Assembly: GCA_009377755.1 (NCBI GenBank)
Contig: WHTM01000017.1
Coordinates: forward strand, 34,050-98,049
Source of the DNA: Hyphomicrobiales bacterium
Lineage (GTDB): Bacteria; Pseudomonadota; Alphaproteobacteria; Rhizobiales; Xanthobacteraceae
DNA: 64,000 nucleotides
Reading direction: 5' to 3'
Part shown: positions 26,287-35,296 of the stretch, piece by piece
Position numbering within the stretch: position 1 is the stretch's first letter
Layout: every line of letters begins with the position of its first letter
Program-made: the position numbers and the translations under genes
Notes under the pieces: generated by a model
The model's database searches: none
What the model saw: the letters and a program-made list of their open reading frames with translations, nothing else
What the model was told of the DNA's origin: nothing

Positions 26287-27294
26287 ATGATTCCCGCTGC
26301 AAATCTGAGAGCTGCTGCAACGGCTGCCGCCGCAGCGATCGTCGTCCTTGCCGGGTCGGCCACTGCGACGCGCGCACAGACGTTCGAATTCGCCGTTTGG
26401 TATTCGGATCGCGATTTTTACGCTGAGCATGTACGCAATTGGGCATCGGAAATCGAAAAGCGTACTCAGGGACGCGTAAAGATCAACCTGCATTTCTCGG
26501 GCGCGCTTGTTGCCGCAAAGGAAACCGTCAATGCGGTGCGCAACGGCGCGGCGGGTGGTGGCACGACCAGCATCAGCTTCATCGCCGGACTCGTGCGGCC
26601 GGTCTCCTATATGGAGCCGCTCTTGTGGATTCCGGCCGATCCCAAGATCACCGTCGATACGATGCAGAAACTCTTGGAGCCGTCGCGCAACCTGCTCGAG
26701 AAGCGCGGTCTGAAACTGATGTTCACGTTCCCCTCGGCCGGACTCGTGACCAATTGCATCAACGGCCATGTCAAGAAAATTGCCGACTGGAACGGCAAGA
26801 AGGTACGCGCGGCCGGCCGCTGGCAGGGCATCCAACTGCGCGCGGTCGGCGCCGCGCCTGTCGCCATCGATCCGGGCGAAGTCTATATCGCCCTGCAGAA
26901 CAAAACCGTCGACTGTATGATGTTTCTTGCCAATCTGACACTGTCGTCGAAGGTCCATGAAGTCGCGCCCTACATCACCTATTGGCGCGATGGGGCGAAT
27001 GCCTCGATGTATTATCTCAATCTCGCACAATGGAACAAAGTTTCGCCGGCCGACCAGAAGCTCATGCTCGAAGTGTCCGACAGAATGGTCGCCGACGCCG
27101 CACCGAAGCTGGTTCAGATGCAGCTCGACGCGATCAGCGCGCTGGAAAAGGCGGGCGCAAAAATCTACCGGGCGACAGATCAGGAGATTTCCGACATGAA
27201 GAAGGCCATGTCGGTCGTCTGGAAGGAAGTCGACGAGATCGCCGGACCTGACGGCAAGCCTTTCGCGGAGGTCGTCCTGCCGCTTCAGAAATAG
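26287..27294 (+). CDS. dctP: TRAP transporter periplasmic receptor (DctP family)
   Basis: A 335-residue receptor with a signal peptide ending in TRAQ and a DctP fold: FEFAVWYSDRDFYAEHV, FSGALVAAKETVNAVRNG near residue 75, FPSAGLVTNCINGHVKKIADWNGKKVRAAGRWQ near 150 (the canonical LADLKGKKIR region), and a C-terminal helix. GGGGAG lies eight bases before the ATG at 26287. It would feed the DctQM permease encoded downstream. An aromatic acid ligand is suggested by the HCHL-like and ligase genes, but related receptors also bind other acids. Confidence 0.9.
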   Translation: MIPAANLRAAATAAAAAIVVLAGSATATRAQTFEFAVWYSDRDFYAEHVRNWASEIEKRTQGRVKINLHFSGALVAAKETVNAVRNGAAGGGTTSISFIAGLVRPVSYMEPLLWIPADPKITVDTMQKLLEPSRNLLEKRGLKLMFTFPSAGLVTNCINGHVKKIADWNGKKVRAAGRWQGIQLRAVGAAPVAIDPGEVYIALQNKTVDCMMFLANLTLSSKVHEVAPYITYWRDGANASMYYLNLAQWNKVSPADQKLMLEVSDRMVADAAPKLVQMQLDAISALEKAGAKIYRATDQEISDMKKAMSVVWKEVDEIAGPDGKPFAEVVLPLQK

Positions 27295-27311
27295 CCTGCG
27301 GCCAGCTGCAC

Positions 27312-27869
27312 ATGGACGGTATGCCGCAATCCGGTGAACGCTGGGGATGGCTCGACCGGATCGAGGCGTTCACGCGCTTGGTCAACCGGTTTTTCGCGGC
27401 GATCGCCTGTATCCTCGTTCTCGTCATCATAGCGCTGATCGTGGTGGCGGTATTCTATCGCTATGTATTGCACGACCCCATTTCCTGGGTGCTCGACATC
27501 ACGATCTTCCTTCTGGTTTTCGTATTTTTCCTGGCAGTGGCGCCAGCGCTCGAAAGCGGCAGCCATATCGAGGTCGATCTCTTCGATCCCCTCATCCCGC
27601 CTTCGGCCCGCAAGGCGCAGCGGCTGATCGGCAAGGCGGTGACACTGATCTTCGCCGTGGTCTTCTTCTGGTTCGTGCTAGCCTATTACCGCGAAATCGT
27701 GGAGGTGGACGAATTATCCTTCACGATGATCACCGTGCAGCTGAAATTCATTTACTGGATTGGCCCGATCGGCGCCCTGCAATTCCTGCTTACCGCCATC
27801 GTTCTGTTCGTCCGGTTCTGGAAGGAGCCGTTGGCAACGGACAACGACGAACCCATCAGGGCACATTAG
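27312..27869 (+). CDS. dctQ: TRAP transporter small permease (DctQ family)
   Basis: A 185-residue inner-membrane protein with four hydrophobic segments and the DctQ-type sequence DPISWVLDITIFLLVFVFFLA, followed by a polar ESGSHIEVDLF loop. It is the small subunit that partners the large DctM permease. It starts 17 bp after the receptor gene. The 78-bp gap to dctM has no notable structure. Confidence 0.9.
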   Translation: MDGMPQSGERWGWLDRIEAFTRLVNRFFAAIACILVLVIIALIVVAVFYRYVLHDPISWVLDITIFLLVFVFFLAVAPALESGSHIEVDLFDPLIPPSARKAQRLIGKAVTLIFAVVFFWFVLAYYREIVEVDELSFTMITVQLKFIYWIGPIGALQFLLTAIVLFVRFWKEPLATDNDEPIRAH

Positions 27870-27947
27870 AATGCCCTGCGCGACGAGCAGCGACCGCGCC
27901 GGTCGCAACGACAAACGGAAAAGCCGCACATCGACAGGGGCGGATTA

Positions 27948-29255
27948 ATGGGGGCATTTGGCAGTTTCGCAATTTTCCTCGTTTGCCTTCTGGCCCTACT
28001 TGCCACCCGCGCGCCGGTCGGCATTGCGCTGGCGACCGTGGCCATACTCGGCACGGCGATTTTCGTGTCTCCCGACGCCGTCAGCCAACTGGCGGCGTCG
28101 GCCTTTTCGCTGTCGAGCAATTTCATTCTCGTCGTCGTGCCCCTATTCATCTTGATGGGCGAGGTGCTTTCGGCGTCAGGCATCGGCGCCAATCTGTTTC
28201 GCGCGGCCGAACTGTGGCTGCGCCGGCTTCCCGGGGCGCTCGCGATCGGTACGGTCTGGGCCTGCGCCGTCTTTGGGTCCGTCTGCGGATCGAGCCCGGT
28301 GACCGCGACCACCATTGGCTCCATGGCGATCCCGGAAATGCTCCGTCGCGGCTACGAGAAGTCGCTGGCGCTCGGCGCAACGGCGGCGGGCGGCACGCTC
28401 GGCATTCTGATTCCCCCGAGCATCGCCATGATTGTCTATGGCGTGATTACGGATACCTCGATCGGGCATCTCTTCATGGCGGGCATCGTTCCGGGCCTGC
28501 TGCTGGCGTTGCTCTTGTCGATAACGATCGTGATCATGGTGCTCCGCAGTCCATCATGGGCCCCGCCGGTCACCGAGGTACCGACGGCAGGCGAGAAATG
28601 GCGCGCGCTGGGCGCGGTCCTGCCGGTCCTTGTACTGGCCGCGCTGGTGATCGGATCGATCTACTCGGGTGCGGCAACACCGACGGAAGCGGGCGCTGTT
28701 GGCGCGGCCGGTGCGCTTCTCATCGCGCTGGGCATGCGCCGCCTCAACGTGACCGTGCTGATGCGAAGCCTGCAGAAGACCGTTCGTACGACCGCCATGT
28801 TCCTGCTGCTGCTGACGGGCGGACTGTTCAGCTCCTATCTCCTGGCACGGCTTGGCATCCCGCAGGCCATGTCCGATTTCCTGACCGGCCTGCCGCTGCC
28901 CGCCTGGGCGATCATGGTGATCATCAATGTGACGTTGCTGATCCTCGGCATGTTCATGGACCCGGGCAGCATCGTGGTGATCGTCATTCCGATCTTCCTC
29001 AAGACCATCATCACTCTCGGTTATGATCCGGTCTGGTTCGGAGTGATCGTTACGATTCAGTCGGAAGTCGCGGCGATTACGCCGCCCGTGGGCTTCAACC
29101 TTTTCGTGCTCAAGGCCGTGGTGCCGGGCGTGCAATTGCATGATGTGGCCAAAGGTTCGGTGATCTTCGTCATTCCCATGCTGGTCGCCATCGTCATCCT
29201 GACGGCATTTCCGCAGATTGCGCTCTTCGTGCCGCAGCTGCTGCTTTCCAAGTAA
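27948..29255 (+). CDS. dctM: TRAP transporter large permease (DctM family)
   Basis: A 435-residue permease with about 12 hydrophobic helices and DctM signatures: VVPLFILMGEVLSASGIGANLFRA near residue 65, CGSSPVTATTIGSMAIPEMLRRGY near 115, GTLGILIPPSIAMIVYG, and a C-terminal TPPVGFNLFVLK. It forms the Na+-coupled carrier with DctQ. The GGGG run upstream of the ATG serves as a weak ribosome binding site. The next gene, an alpha/beta hydrolase, follows after 52 bp and may be cotranscribed. Confidence 0.93.
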   Translation: MGAFGSFAIFLVCLLALLATRAPVGIALATVAILGTAIFVSPDAVSQLAASAFSLSSNFILVVVPLFILMGEVLSASGIGANLFRAAELWLRRLPGALAIGTVWACAVFGSVCGSSPVTATTIGSMAIPEMLRRGYEKSLALGATAAGGTLGILIPPSIAMIVYGVITDTSIGHLFMAGIVPGLLLALLLSITIVIMVLRSPSWAPPVTEVPTAGEKWRALGAVLPVLVLAALVIGSIYSGAATPTEAGAVGAAGALLIALGMRRLNVTVLMRSLQKTVRTTAMFLLLLTGGLFSSYLLARLGIPQAMSDFLTGLPLPAWAIMVIINVTLLILGMFMDPGSIVVIVIPIFLKTIITLGYDPVWFGVIVTIQSEVAAITPPVGFNLFVLKAVVPGVQLHDVAKGSVIFVIPMLVAIVILTAFPQIALFVPQLLLSK

Positions 29256-29307
29256 GGGCGCGCCAAAACCGCAACAAAAATCGCAAGGCCGGAACCAGGA
29301 ACCGCCC

Positions 29308-30129
29308 ATGGACACAAAGAAAAGAGAAATCGAGGTGAGAGGGCGAAAGGTCGCGCTCATCGAAGCGGGTGCGGGCGCGCCGCTCGTCTATCTGCACGGG
29401 TTTGCGGATGTCCATGGTGTGGCCGGTGATCTCCTGGCTTTCCATCGTGGACTGGCGCAGGGAAACAAGGTGATCGCGCCCGCCCATCCCGGCTGCAACG
29501 GTTCAAGCGAATTCCATGAAGGCAACCGGATCGAGGATTTCTTGTTTCACTATTGCGAGGTGTTCGACGCGCTGGGGCTCGATCGCTTCGCGCTCGCCGG
29601 CCACTGCGCCGGAGGATGGATCGCCGCCGAGTATGCGGTGCGGCATCCCGAGCGCGTCACACGGCTGGTGCTGATCGGCGCATCGGGTCTCTTCGTGCCC
29701 GGCGAACACGTCGGCGATATTTTCATCAATTCCCAGCCCGACCGTGGTACGAGTCTCGCGAGCCTGAGACACATGCTGTTCGCCTCGGACGACGCGCCGG
29801 AAGCCTTGCGTTATTATCCCGACGGCCGCGGCGAGCTTGATGATGAAATGCGCCGCTACGGCATGCTGCGATTCGGCTCGGCCATCGGCTTCAAGCCTCC
29901 GTATTTCTACAACAGGCCGCTGGTGGAGCGGCTCTATCGCGCGCGAATGCCGTCGCTCGTCGTCTGGGGTGCCGACGATCACATGGTGCCGGTCGCCCAT
30001 GGCAAAGCCTATGCGGAGCGCCTCGGCAACGGATCGGCGTTGACGCTCATCGCCGGCGCAGGCCATGCCGCGCATCTGGAAAAGCCGGATGAGGTGCTGG
30101 CGCAGATGAAACCGCTTCTCGGCGCTTAA
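29308..30129 (+). CDS. Alpha/beta hydrolase with cysteine nucleophile (module copy 1)
   Basis: A 273-residue alpha/beta hydrolase. The oxyanion strand reads PLVYLHGFADVHG. The nucleophile elbow is GHCAGG, so the usual Ser is Cys100, as in dienelactone hydrolases. The acid is likely in WGADDHMVP and the catalytic His in GAGHAAH. The protein is clearly related to the hydrolase at 43211-44002, whose elbow is GFSIGG with Ser, and both are directly followed by a related LLM monooxygenase gene. It probably hydrolyses an ester, lactone or C-C bond formed by the monooxygenase. Confidence 0.85.
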   Translation: MDTKKREIEVRGRKVALIEAGAGAPLVYLHGFADVHGVAGDLLAFHRGLAQGNKVIAPAHPGCNGSSEFHEGNRIEDFLFHYCEVFDALGLDRFALAGHCAGGWIAAEYAVRHPERVTRLVLIGASGLFVPGEHVGDIFINSQPDRGTSLASLRHMLFASDDAPEALRYYPDGRGELDDEMRRYGMLRFGSAIGFKPPYFYNRPLVERLYRARMPSLVVWGADDHMVPVAHGKAYAERLGNGSALTLIAGAGHAAHLEKPDEVLAQMKPLLGA

Positions 30130-30186
30130 CGCGAAGGCACCTCCGCCTCCAGCTTATTCGCATCAAAATTCGAACAGGACATGGTC

Positions 30187-31419
30187 ATGTCGAAACCCGT
30201 CCAACTCTTCTGCTGGCATTTCATGGCCTATCCCTATCTGCCGGCCGACTTCGATGAGCAATACGAAACCGGCTGGATCACCGTTCCCAACGCGCTTTGG
30301 GATCGGGAAAAGTCGAGGGGGCTCCTCAACGAATACATCGACCAGCTCGCCTATGCCGATACGCTCGGGTTTGACGGCATGGTGCTCAATGAACACCACC
30401 AAAATATCTACGGGCTGATGCCGTCGCCCAATCTGATCGCGGCGGCACTGACGCAGAAGACAAGTCTTGGCAAGATCGTCGTTCTGGCCAACCTCCTCCC
30501 GTTGCACGGCAATCCCCTGCGCGTGGCGGAGGAATATGCCATGCTCGACAACATGTCGAACGGGCGCATCATTGCCGGCTTTGCGCCTGGCGGCGGGCAG
30601 GAAACCTTCAATTACAACACGCCGGCGGCGATCCAGCGCGAGCAATTCTGGGAAGCCGTCGAACTCATCCATCAGGCGTGGACGCGCGAAGGGCCCTTCA
30701 CGTTCGAGGGCAAGCATTACCCGCTGCGCTACGTGAACCCGTGGCCGCAGCCGATTCAGCAACCCTACCCGCAAATCTGGATTCCGGGTTCGCAATCGCG
30801 CGAAACCATGCGGCAGATCGCAAAGCGCGGCTACTGTTATTTCCTGTCATCCCGCGTGCACGGCGGCGCCATCGCAAAAGCGCGGCAGGAATTCGCGAAA
30901 ATCCTGCAAGACGCCGGCAGCAAGTATGATCCCTTCCGCATGGGCATCTTGATGTCGGCCTACGTGTCCGACACCGACGAGCAGGCGCACGAGGAGTCGC
31001 ATGAAGGCGTCTGGTATTTCCTCAAGAACTGCCTGAAAGGCCACCTGCGCAATTTCAACGGCCGTTCGCTCACCTCCGGCCCCGGAATTCCGAACATGGA
31101 GCTTTCCGACTACCGGCGCCTCTTGGAAGGTTCCAAACCCGGTCGTGCCATGCTGGGCGACGCGGACGACTGGGATGCGCTCAAGAAGGCACAATCGATC
31201 ATCGTCGGCAGTCCGGACACCGTCTATCGGCAGATTATGGATCTCATCCGGGAAACCCAGGTGGGCAACCTGCTGATCCAGTTCCACTTGGGCAACATGC
31301 GCGACGATCTCGCCCGCAAGAGCATGCGGCTCTTTGCAACACAAGTCGCACCGCGCCTGCGGGACGATTCGCGGGTGGCCTTTGCGAGCCACTTCGCGAA
31401 GGTTGCCGATGTGAGCTAG
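30187..31419 (+). CDS. Luciferase-like FMN-dependent monooxygenase (module copy 1)
   Basis: A 410-residue LLM-family TIM-barrel protein: DGMVLNEHHQNIYGLMPSPN near residue 60, LPLHGNPLRVAEEYAMLDNMSNGR and GFAPGGGQ, and a C-terminal VGSPDTVYRQI. Such enzymes use reduced FMN from a separate reductase plus O2 to oxidise organic substrates. AGGA places the start at the second of two ATGs (30187). It is the last plus-strand gene of the cluster and is paralogous to 43999-45162. No flavin reductase gene is in the window. Confidence 0.87.
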   Translation: MSKPVQLFCWHFMAYPYLPADFDEQYETGWITVPNALWDREKSRGLLNEYIDQLAYADTLGFDGMVLNEHHQNIYGLMPSPNLIAAALTQKTSLGKIVVLANLLPLHGNPLRVAEEYAMLDNMSNGRIIAGFAPGGGQETFNYNTPAAIQREQFWEAVELIHQAWTREGPFTFEGKHYPLRYVNPWPQPIQQPYPQIWIPGSQSRETMRQIAKRGYCYFLSSRVHGGAIAKARQEFAKILQDAGSKYDPFRMGILMSAYVSDTDEQAHEESHEGVWYFLKNCLKGHLRNFNGRSLTSGPGIPNMELSDYRRLLEGSKPGRAMLGDADDWDALKKAQSIIVGSPDTVYRQIMDLIRETQVGNLLIQFHLGNMRDDLARKSMRLFATQVAPRLRDDSRVAFASHFAKVADVS

Positions 31420-31492
31420 CCGCACCGTTACTGCGCGCAAGAACCCGTGAGCCGCGCGATCGAGGGGGACCGGCTCGGGCCGCCGCGTCGCG

Positions 31493-32314
31493 TCATGCCT
31501 GCTCAAGCTCAGCATCAATGCTGCGCCGCACTTCCTCCTCGATCGCGCGCCAGATGTAGTCCGTGTAGCGCGTGAATGCCGTCGTTCGCTTGATCGACAA
31601 ATCGCGGGGCCGCGGAAGGTCGATCACGACCTCGTCCTTCAGGCGTCCCGGCCGGGTCGTGAACACCAGCACGCGATCGGACAAGAACACCGCCTCTTCG
31701 ATCTGATGGGTGACCAGCAGGACGGTCTTGCGCGTGTCGGTCCAGATTCGCAGCAATTCCGCCTGCATGATTTCACGCGTCTGCGCATCGAGCGCAGCGA
31801 AAGGCTCGTCCATCAGCAGGATGTCGGCGCCGACCGTCAGCGCACGCGCCAGATTGACCCTCTGCCGCATGCCGCCGGACAACTCGTGTGGAAAGTGGCG
31901 AGGAAATTGCGTAAGCCCCACGAGCCGGAGGAAGCGTTGGGCCGTCGATATTGATTGCGCCTTATTCTGGCCTTGAAGCTCCGGCCCGAACATCGTGTTG
32001 GCCATAACCGTTCGCCACGGCAACAGACCGTCCTGCTGGAACACGAAGGCGAGTTGCTCGCCCGGCCGTTCAAGCGGCTTCCCGTCGACCAGAACGGTGC
32101 CCGAAGTCGGCTCGGTCAGGCCGTCGATCAGGCGCAGCATTGTCGTTTTTCCGCAGCCGGACGCACCGACGATCCCGACAAACTCACCCTTTCGGATGTC
32201 GACCGAGAGGTCCCGCAATGCCTCAATCGTCTGCTCGCCCTTGCGGAAGGACTTGGAGAGACCGCGGATCGAAAGCTTCGGCGGAGATGAGGTTTCGGCT
32301 TCAGTCATCGACAT
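31493..32314 (-). CDS. ABC transporter ATPase, SsuB/TauB-type
   Basis: A 273-residue ATPase. It has Walker A GASGCGKTT, the Q-loop FVFQQDGLLPWRTV typical of nitrate/sulfonate/taurine importers, signature LSGGMRQRVNLARALT, Walker B ILLMDEPFAALDAQ and switch VTHQIEEAVFLSD. It is the last gene of the minus-strand operon flavoprotein-ferredoxin-hydrolase-receptor-permease-ATPase, and overlaps the permease gene by 14 bp. The substrate class is a small organic or inorganic anion. Confidence 0.92.
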   Translation of the reverse strand: MSMTEAETSSPPKLSIRGLSKSFRKGEQTIEALRDLSVDIRKGEFVGIVGASGCGKTTMLRLIDGLTEPTSGTVLVDGKPLERPGEQLAFVFQQDGLLPWRTVMANTMFGPELQGQNKAQSISTAQRFLRLVGLTQFPRHFPHELSGGMRQRVNLARALTVGADILLMDEPFAALDAQTREIMQAELLRIWTDTRKTVLLVTHQIEEAVFLSDRVLVFTTRPGRLKDEVVIDLPRPRDLSIKRTTAFTRYTDYIWRAIEEEVRRSIDAELEQA

Positions 32315-33134
32315 TCTCGAAACGCCACGGGGCCATCTTCTCCTCCACCCACTTCAAGGCTGCCACCGAGCCAACGCCCGCTACCGCGAGGGCGATGACC
32401 CCGACGAACATGGCCGCCGTATCGAAGCTCTGCGCCGACATCAGGATGAGAAATCCAAGTCCCGCCCTGGCGCCGAACAGCTCGGCCACCACGACCCCGA
32501 CCAGTGCGCGGGCGACGCTCAGGCGCAAACCCGCGATAATGTACGGCAGCGCCGCAGGCATTCGCACTTTCATGTAGATCTGCTGTGGCGTCGCACCGAG
32601 CGAGCGAGCCACGTCGAGCAGGATCCGGTCGGTGGTCGTCAACCCGACCAACGTATTGATGAGGATGGGAAAGACAGAGACCAGAAAGATCACCGCAATC
32701 TTCGAGGCGACGCCGATGCCCATCCAAAGGATGAAGAGCGGGCCGAGCGCAAGAATCGGGGTGGCGTACAGCATCGAGACCCAGGGATCGAAAAAGCCCC
32801 GGGCCGTCTTCGAGGCGGCCATGCAAATCCCACCGAGAATGCCGAAGATGGCAGCTAGGAAATAGCCGCCGGCAAACTCGATGAAGCTGACCCAGATGTG
32901 CGTCTGCAGCTCACCTGACTTCCAGAGTTCGACCCCGCGAATGGCGATGTCGGTGAGCGAGGTGAAGAACAGCGGGTTGTCCACGACCACCCGCGCCAGA
33001 AATTCCCACAGGATGGCGGCGACCACGAACGACGCGAGGCCTTGCCACAAGGCCGGGCGCAGGCGGGGAAGTGCCCACCTGGGGCCACTGCCTTTAAGCT
33101 TCGCGCCGAGCGAATGGGATTCAACTTTTGACAA
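32301..33134 (-). CDS. ABC transporter permease, SsuC/TauC-type
   Basis: A 277-residue permease with about six helices and the family coupling loop near residue 180: TTTDRILLDVARSLGATPQQIYMKVRMPAALPYI in pieces, plus LSVARALVGVVVAELFGA. It begins 12 bp after the receptor gene stop and ends inside the ATPase gene. A single permease gene implies a homodimeric channel, in contrast to the two-permease importer at 50.6-52.2 kb. Confidence 0.92.
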   Translation of the reverse strand: MSKVESHSLGAKLKGSGPRWALPRLRPALWQGLASFVVAAILWEFLARVVVDNPLFFTSLTDIAIRGVELWKSGELQTHIWVSFIEFAGGYFLAAIFGILGGICMAASKTARGFFDPWVSMLYATPILALGPLFILWMGIGVASKIAVIFLVSVFPILINTLVGLTTTDRILLDVARSLGATPQQIYMKVRMPAALPYIIAGLRLSVARALVGVVVAELFGARAGLGFLILMSAQSFDTAAMFVGVIALAVAGVGSVAALKWVEEKMAPWRFENVDD

Positions 33135-33146
33135 GACGGACCGTCC

Positions 33147-34121
33147 TTACTTCGGCAGGTAACCGCGATCGGCGTACTTTTTGGGGTCGATATTGGGTAT
33201 TTTGTAGTCGCCAATGTCGACAAGCAACTGCACGACCGTCCGCACATAGTCGTCGGTCGGATCGAGATCGCGCTGATACGGCTGCAACTCGTTGACGAAA
33301 TAGTCGTATGTCTTCGCGGCCGCGTCTGGCGCGATCTTCGTATGCTTCACCAGGATGGCGATCACCTCCGCCCGGTTCTTCTTGTCGTAAAAATACTCCG
33401 TCGCCTTCTTGGTCGCACGCAGGAAAGCCCGTGCTGTGTCGCCATTCTGCTTCAGCCAATTGCGGCTGGCGACGAGGGAGGTGAAGCCGAAGTTCTTGGC
33501 GACCGCGGTAATATCGACAATTCTGTTGTAGCCTTTGTCCATGGCCAGCAGATCGATCGGCTGAGTCAGACCGGCGGCCTGCACCGTTCCGCTGACGAGC
33601 GCCGCGTAGCGGTTGGGCGTCGATCCATCGTAGACCCGGTCGATATCCGACACCTTCATACCGGCCTGTTCGACCGCGCGATTCCAATAGACCGTCAACG
33701 CGCTCTTGGGCAGCGCCAGAATGATGCGCTTGTCCTTCATGTCCTTGATCGACTTGATGTCCTTCTGCGCCATGATCGAATAGGAATATTTGATCATGGT
33801 GCTGCCGATCATGACGATCGGTGCCCGGTTCTCGATCGCGCGGATTGTGGTTTCGAACGTGGTCTGTCCCAGATCGAAACTGCCGCCAATGAGCTGCTGG
33901 ACGACCGTCGTATTGTTTCCGGTATAGGTGACCTCAACGTTGAGATTCTCGGCGGCATAGTAGCGTTTGTCCTGAGCAATGAACTCAGGCCAGCTGACGG
34001 CTGAAGCCGACGTGGTGCCGAAACGAATCTTGGTGGCGGCGTTTGCACCCTCGATCGACACAATCGTGCAAAGAGCCAGAGTCAGACCGCAAGCTGTTCC
34101 GATCAACCGTTTATATGTCAT
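33147..34121 (-). CDS. ABC transporter receptor, NMT1/THI5-like (SsuA type)
   Basis: A 324-residue periplasmic receptor. GGAGGAGATC immediately precedes the ATG at 34121, which starts a signal peptide ending at ANA. The NMT1-like domain has VTYTGNNTTVVQQLIGGSFDLGQTT near residue 70 and ends with RGYLPK. It is paralogous to the receptor at 39042-40004, which has the same layout and also ends in SYLPK. It would pass its ligand to the adjacent permease and ATPase. A longer upstream frame has no coding support. Confidence 0.9.
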   Translation of the reverse strand: MTYKRLIGTACGLTLALCTIVSIEGANAATKIRFGTTSASAVSWPEFIAQDKRYYAAENLNVEVTYTGNNTTVVQQLIGGSFDLGQTTFETTIRAIENRAPIVMIGSTMIKYSYSIMAQKDIKSIKDMKDKRIILALPKSALTVYWNRAVEQAGMKVSDIDRVYDGSTPNRYAALVSGTVQAAGLTQPIDLLAMDKGYNRIVDITAVAKNFGFTSLVASRNWLKQNGDTARAFLRATKKATEYFYDKKNRAEVIAILVKHTKIAPDAAAKTYDYFVNELQPYQRDLDPTDDYVRTVVQLLVDIGDYKIPNIDPKKYADRGYLPK

Positions 34122-34149
34122 GATCTCCTCCCTCGTGACTCGATACCAA

Positions 34150-35022
34150 TCAAATTGCGGCGGTGGTCGCGATAACTCCCGGGTCGGGCTCGACGGGCAT
34201 ATCGACGGCGGCGCGAACGAGGTCCGCAATGACCTGCGCAGCTTCGGCCGGCCGGTCGTGCGGAATGTTGTGCCCGGCGCCGCGGAACACCTGATAACGA
34301 GACCCGCGCGGCAGACGCCCAGCGATCTGAGGGCCGATCTCCACGGGATTGAAGCGCTCCAGATCGCCCCAACCGAGCACGATCGGCATCCGCAGCCGAT
34401 CCACACCGGCGTAGTCGACCTCGCCGCGGCCGGGTTGCCTCCGCGCCGCGGCAAGGTTCCTTTGTGCCGCAAGATGGCCGGAGCGGCGTGCCCACCGCAT
34501 CCGCTCGGCGACCTCGGCATCGACATCATCGAGAACGCCGTTGACGCACTCGACCAGCGACCGGACCGCGGCTTCGGTCGGATTCGCGATGACCTCCTCG
34601 AGCAGCGCATGGCCGGCGCTCTCGTAGGAGACCCCCACGAAACGCCCCCCGCAAGCGAACAGTCCCAGCCCTTGAACCCGCATCGGTGAACGCAAGGCCA
34701 GCACCGTCGCGATCTGGCAGCCCATGGAATGGCCAACCAGCACCGCTCGGTCGAGGCACAGAACATCCAGGAGCTCGGAAATCTGCCGAATGAAAAGCGG
34801 TAGGCCGTCCTCGACATCGGGCGTGGAACTGTCGCCGAATCCGATCAGGTCCGGAACAATGATGCGATGCGAAGCCGCAAGATGAGGGACGACCGGCAAC
34901 CAGACGCGACCGCTCGATCCCAAGCCGCCGCCATGGATCAAAATGACCGGCGTGCCCTCGCCTGCGATTCGCACGCGCGTCGTCCGGCCGACGAGACGAA
35001 GATCGAATTCAAGAGCCGTCAT
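34150..35022 (-). CDS. Alpha/beta hydrolase
   Basis: A 290-residue hydrolase with HGGGLGSSGRVW (oxyanion hole), elbow GHSMGC with Ser nucleophile near residue 97, an acid in LGWGDLERFNP and His in GAGHNIPHDRP. AAGGAG lies upstream of the ATG at 35022, which overlaps the ferredoxin stop (ATGA), so translation is coupled. In this IclR-controlled operon it probably acts on a product of the flavoprotein-ferredoxin pair or on the imported compound. It is not close to the two LLM-linked hydrolases. Confidence 0.87.
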   Translation of the reverse strand: MTALEFDLRLVGRTTRVRIAGEGTPVILIHGGGLGSSGRVWLPVVPHLAASHRIIVPDLIGFGDSSTPDVEDGLPLFIRQISELLDVLCLDRAVLVGHSMGCQIATVLALRSPMRVQGLGLFACGGRFVGVSYESAGHALLEEVIANPTEAAVRSLVECVNGVLDDVDAEVAERMRWARRSGHLAAQRNLAAARRQPGRGEVDYAGVDRLRMPIVLGWGDLERFNPVEIGPQIAGRLPRGSRYQVFRGAGHNIPHDRPAEAAQVIADLVRAAVDMPVEPDPGVIATTAAI

Positions 35023-35291
35023 GATGGCTCCTTTGGCTCCGGCGGCCCGTCGATCGGAATATTGAGGATGTCGTAAATGCTTTGAACGCGGTTGTTCTTG
35101 ATCTTGTAGTCGACCTTGATGGCTCCGACCGGGCAATCGTCCTGGCAGAGAAAGCACACGTGGCAGTCCTGCGGATAGCGCACATAGGCCGTCCCGTCGG
35201 GCCGGCGATCGAACACGTCCGTCGGGCAGGACTGAAGGCAGGCACCGCAGCCGTTGCACAGTTCGGTCTGGATCGAGACAGCCGACGTCAT
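35019..35291 (-). CDS. Ferredoxin with two 4Fe-4S clusters, AprB-like
   Basis: A 90-residue ferredoxin with two cluster motifs: CNGCGACLQSCP at residues 12-23 and CHVCFLCQDDCP at 43-54. Each has the C-x2-C-x2-C-x3-CP spacing. The C-terminal tail (KIKNNRVQSIYDILNIPIDG) recalls the short extensions of adenylylsulfate reductase beta subunits. It is 5 bp downstream of the flavoprotein gene and overlaps the hydrolase gene, so it very likely transfers electrons to or from the flavoprotein. Confidence 0.9.
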   Translation of the reverse strand: MTSAVSIQTELCNGCGACLQSCPTDVFDRRPDGTAYVRYPQDCHVCFLCQDDCPVGAIKVDYKIKNNRVQSIYDILNIPIDGPPEPKEPS

Positions 35292-35296
35292 GGCGC

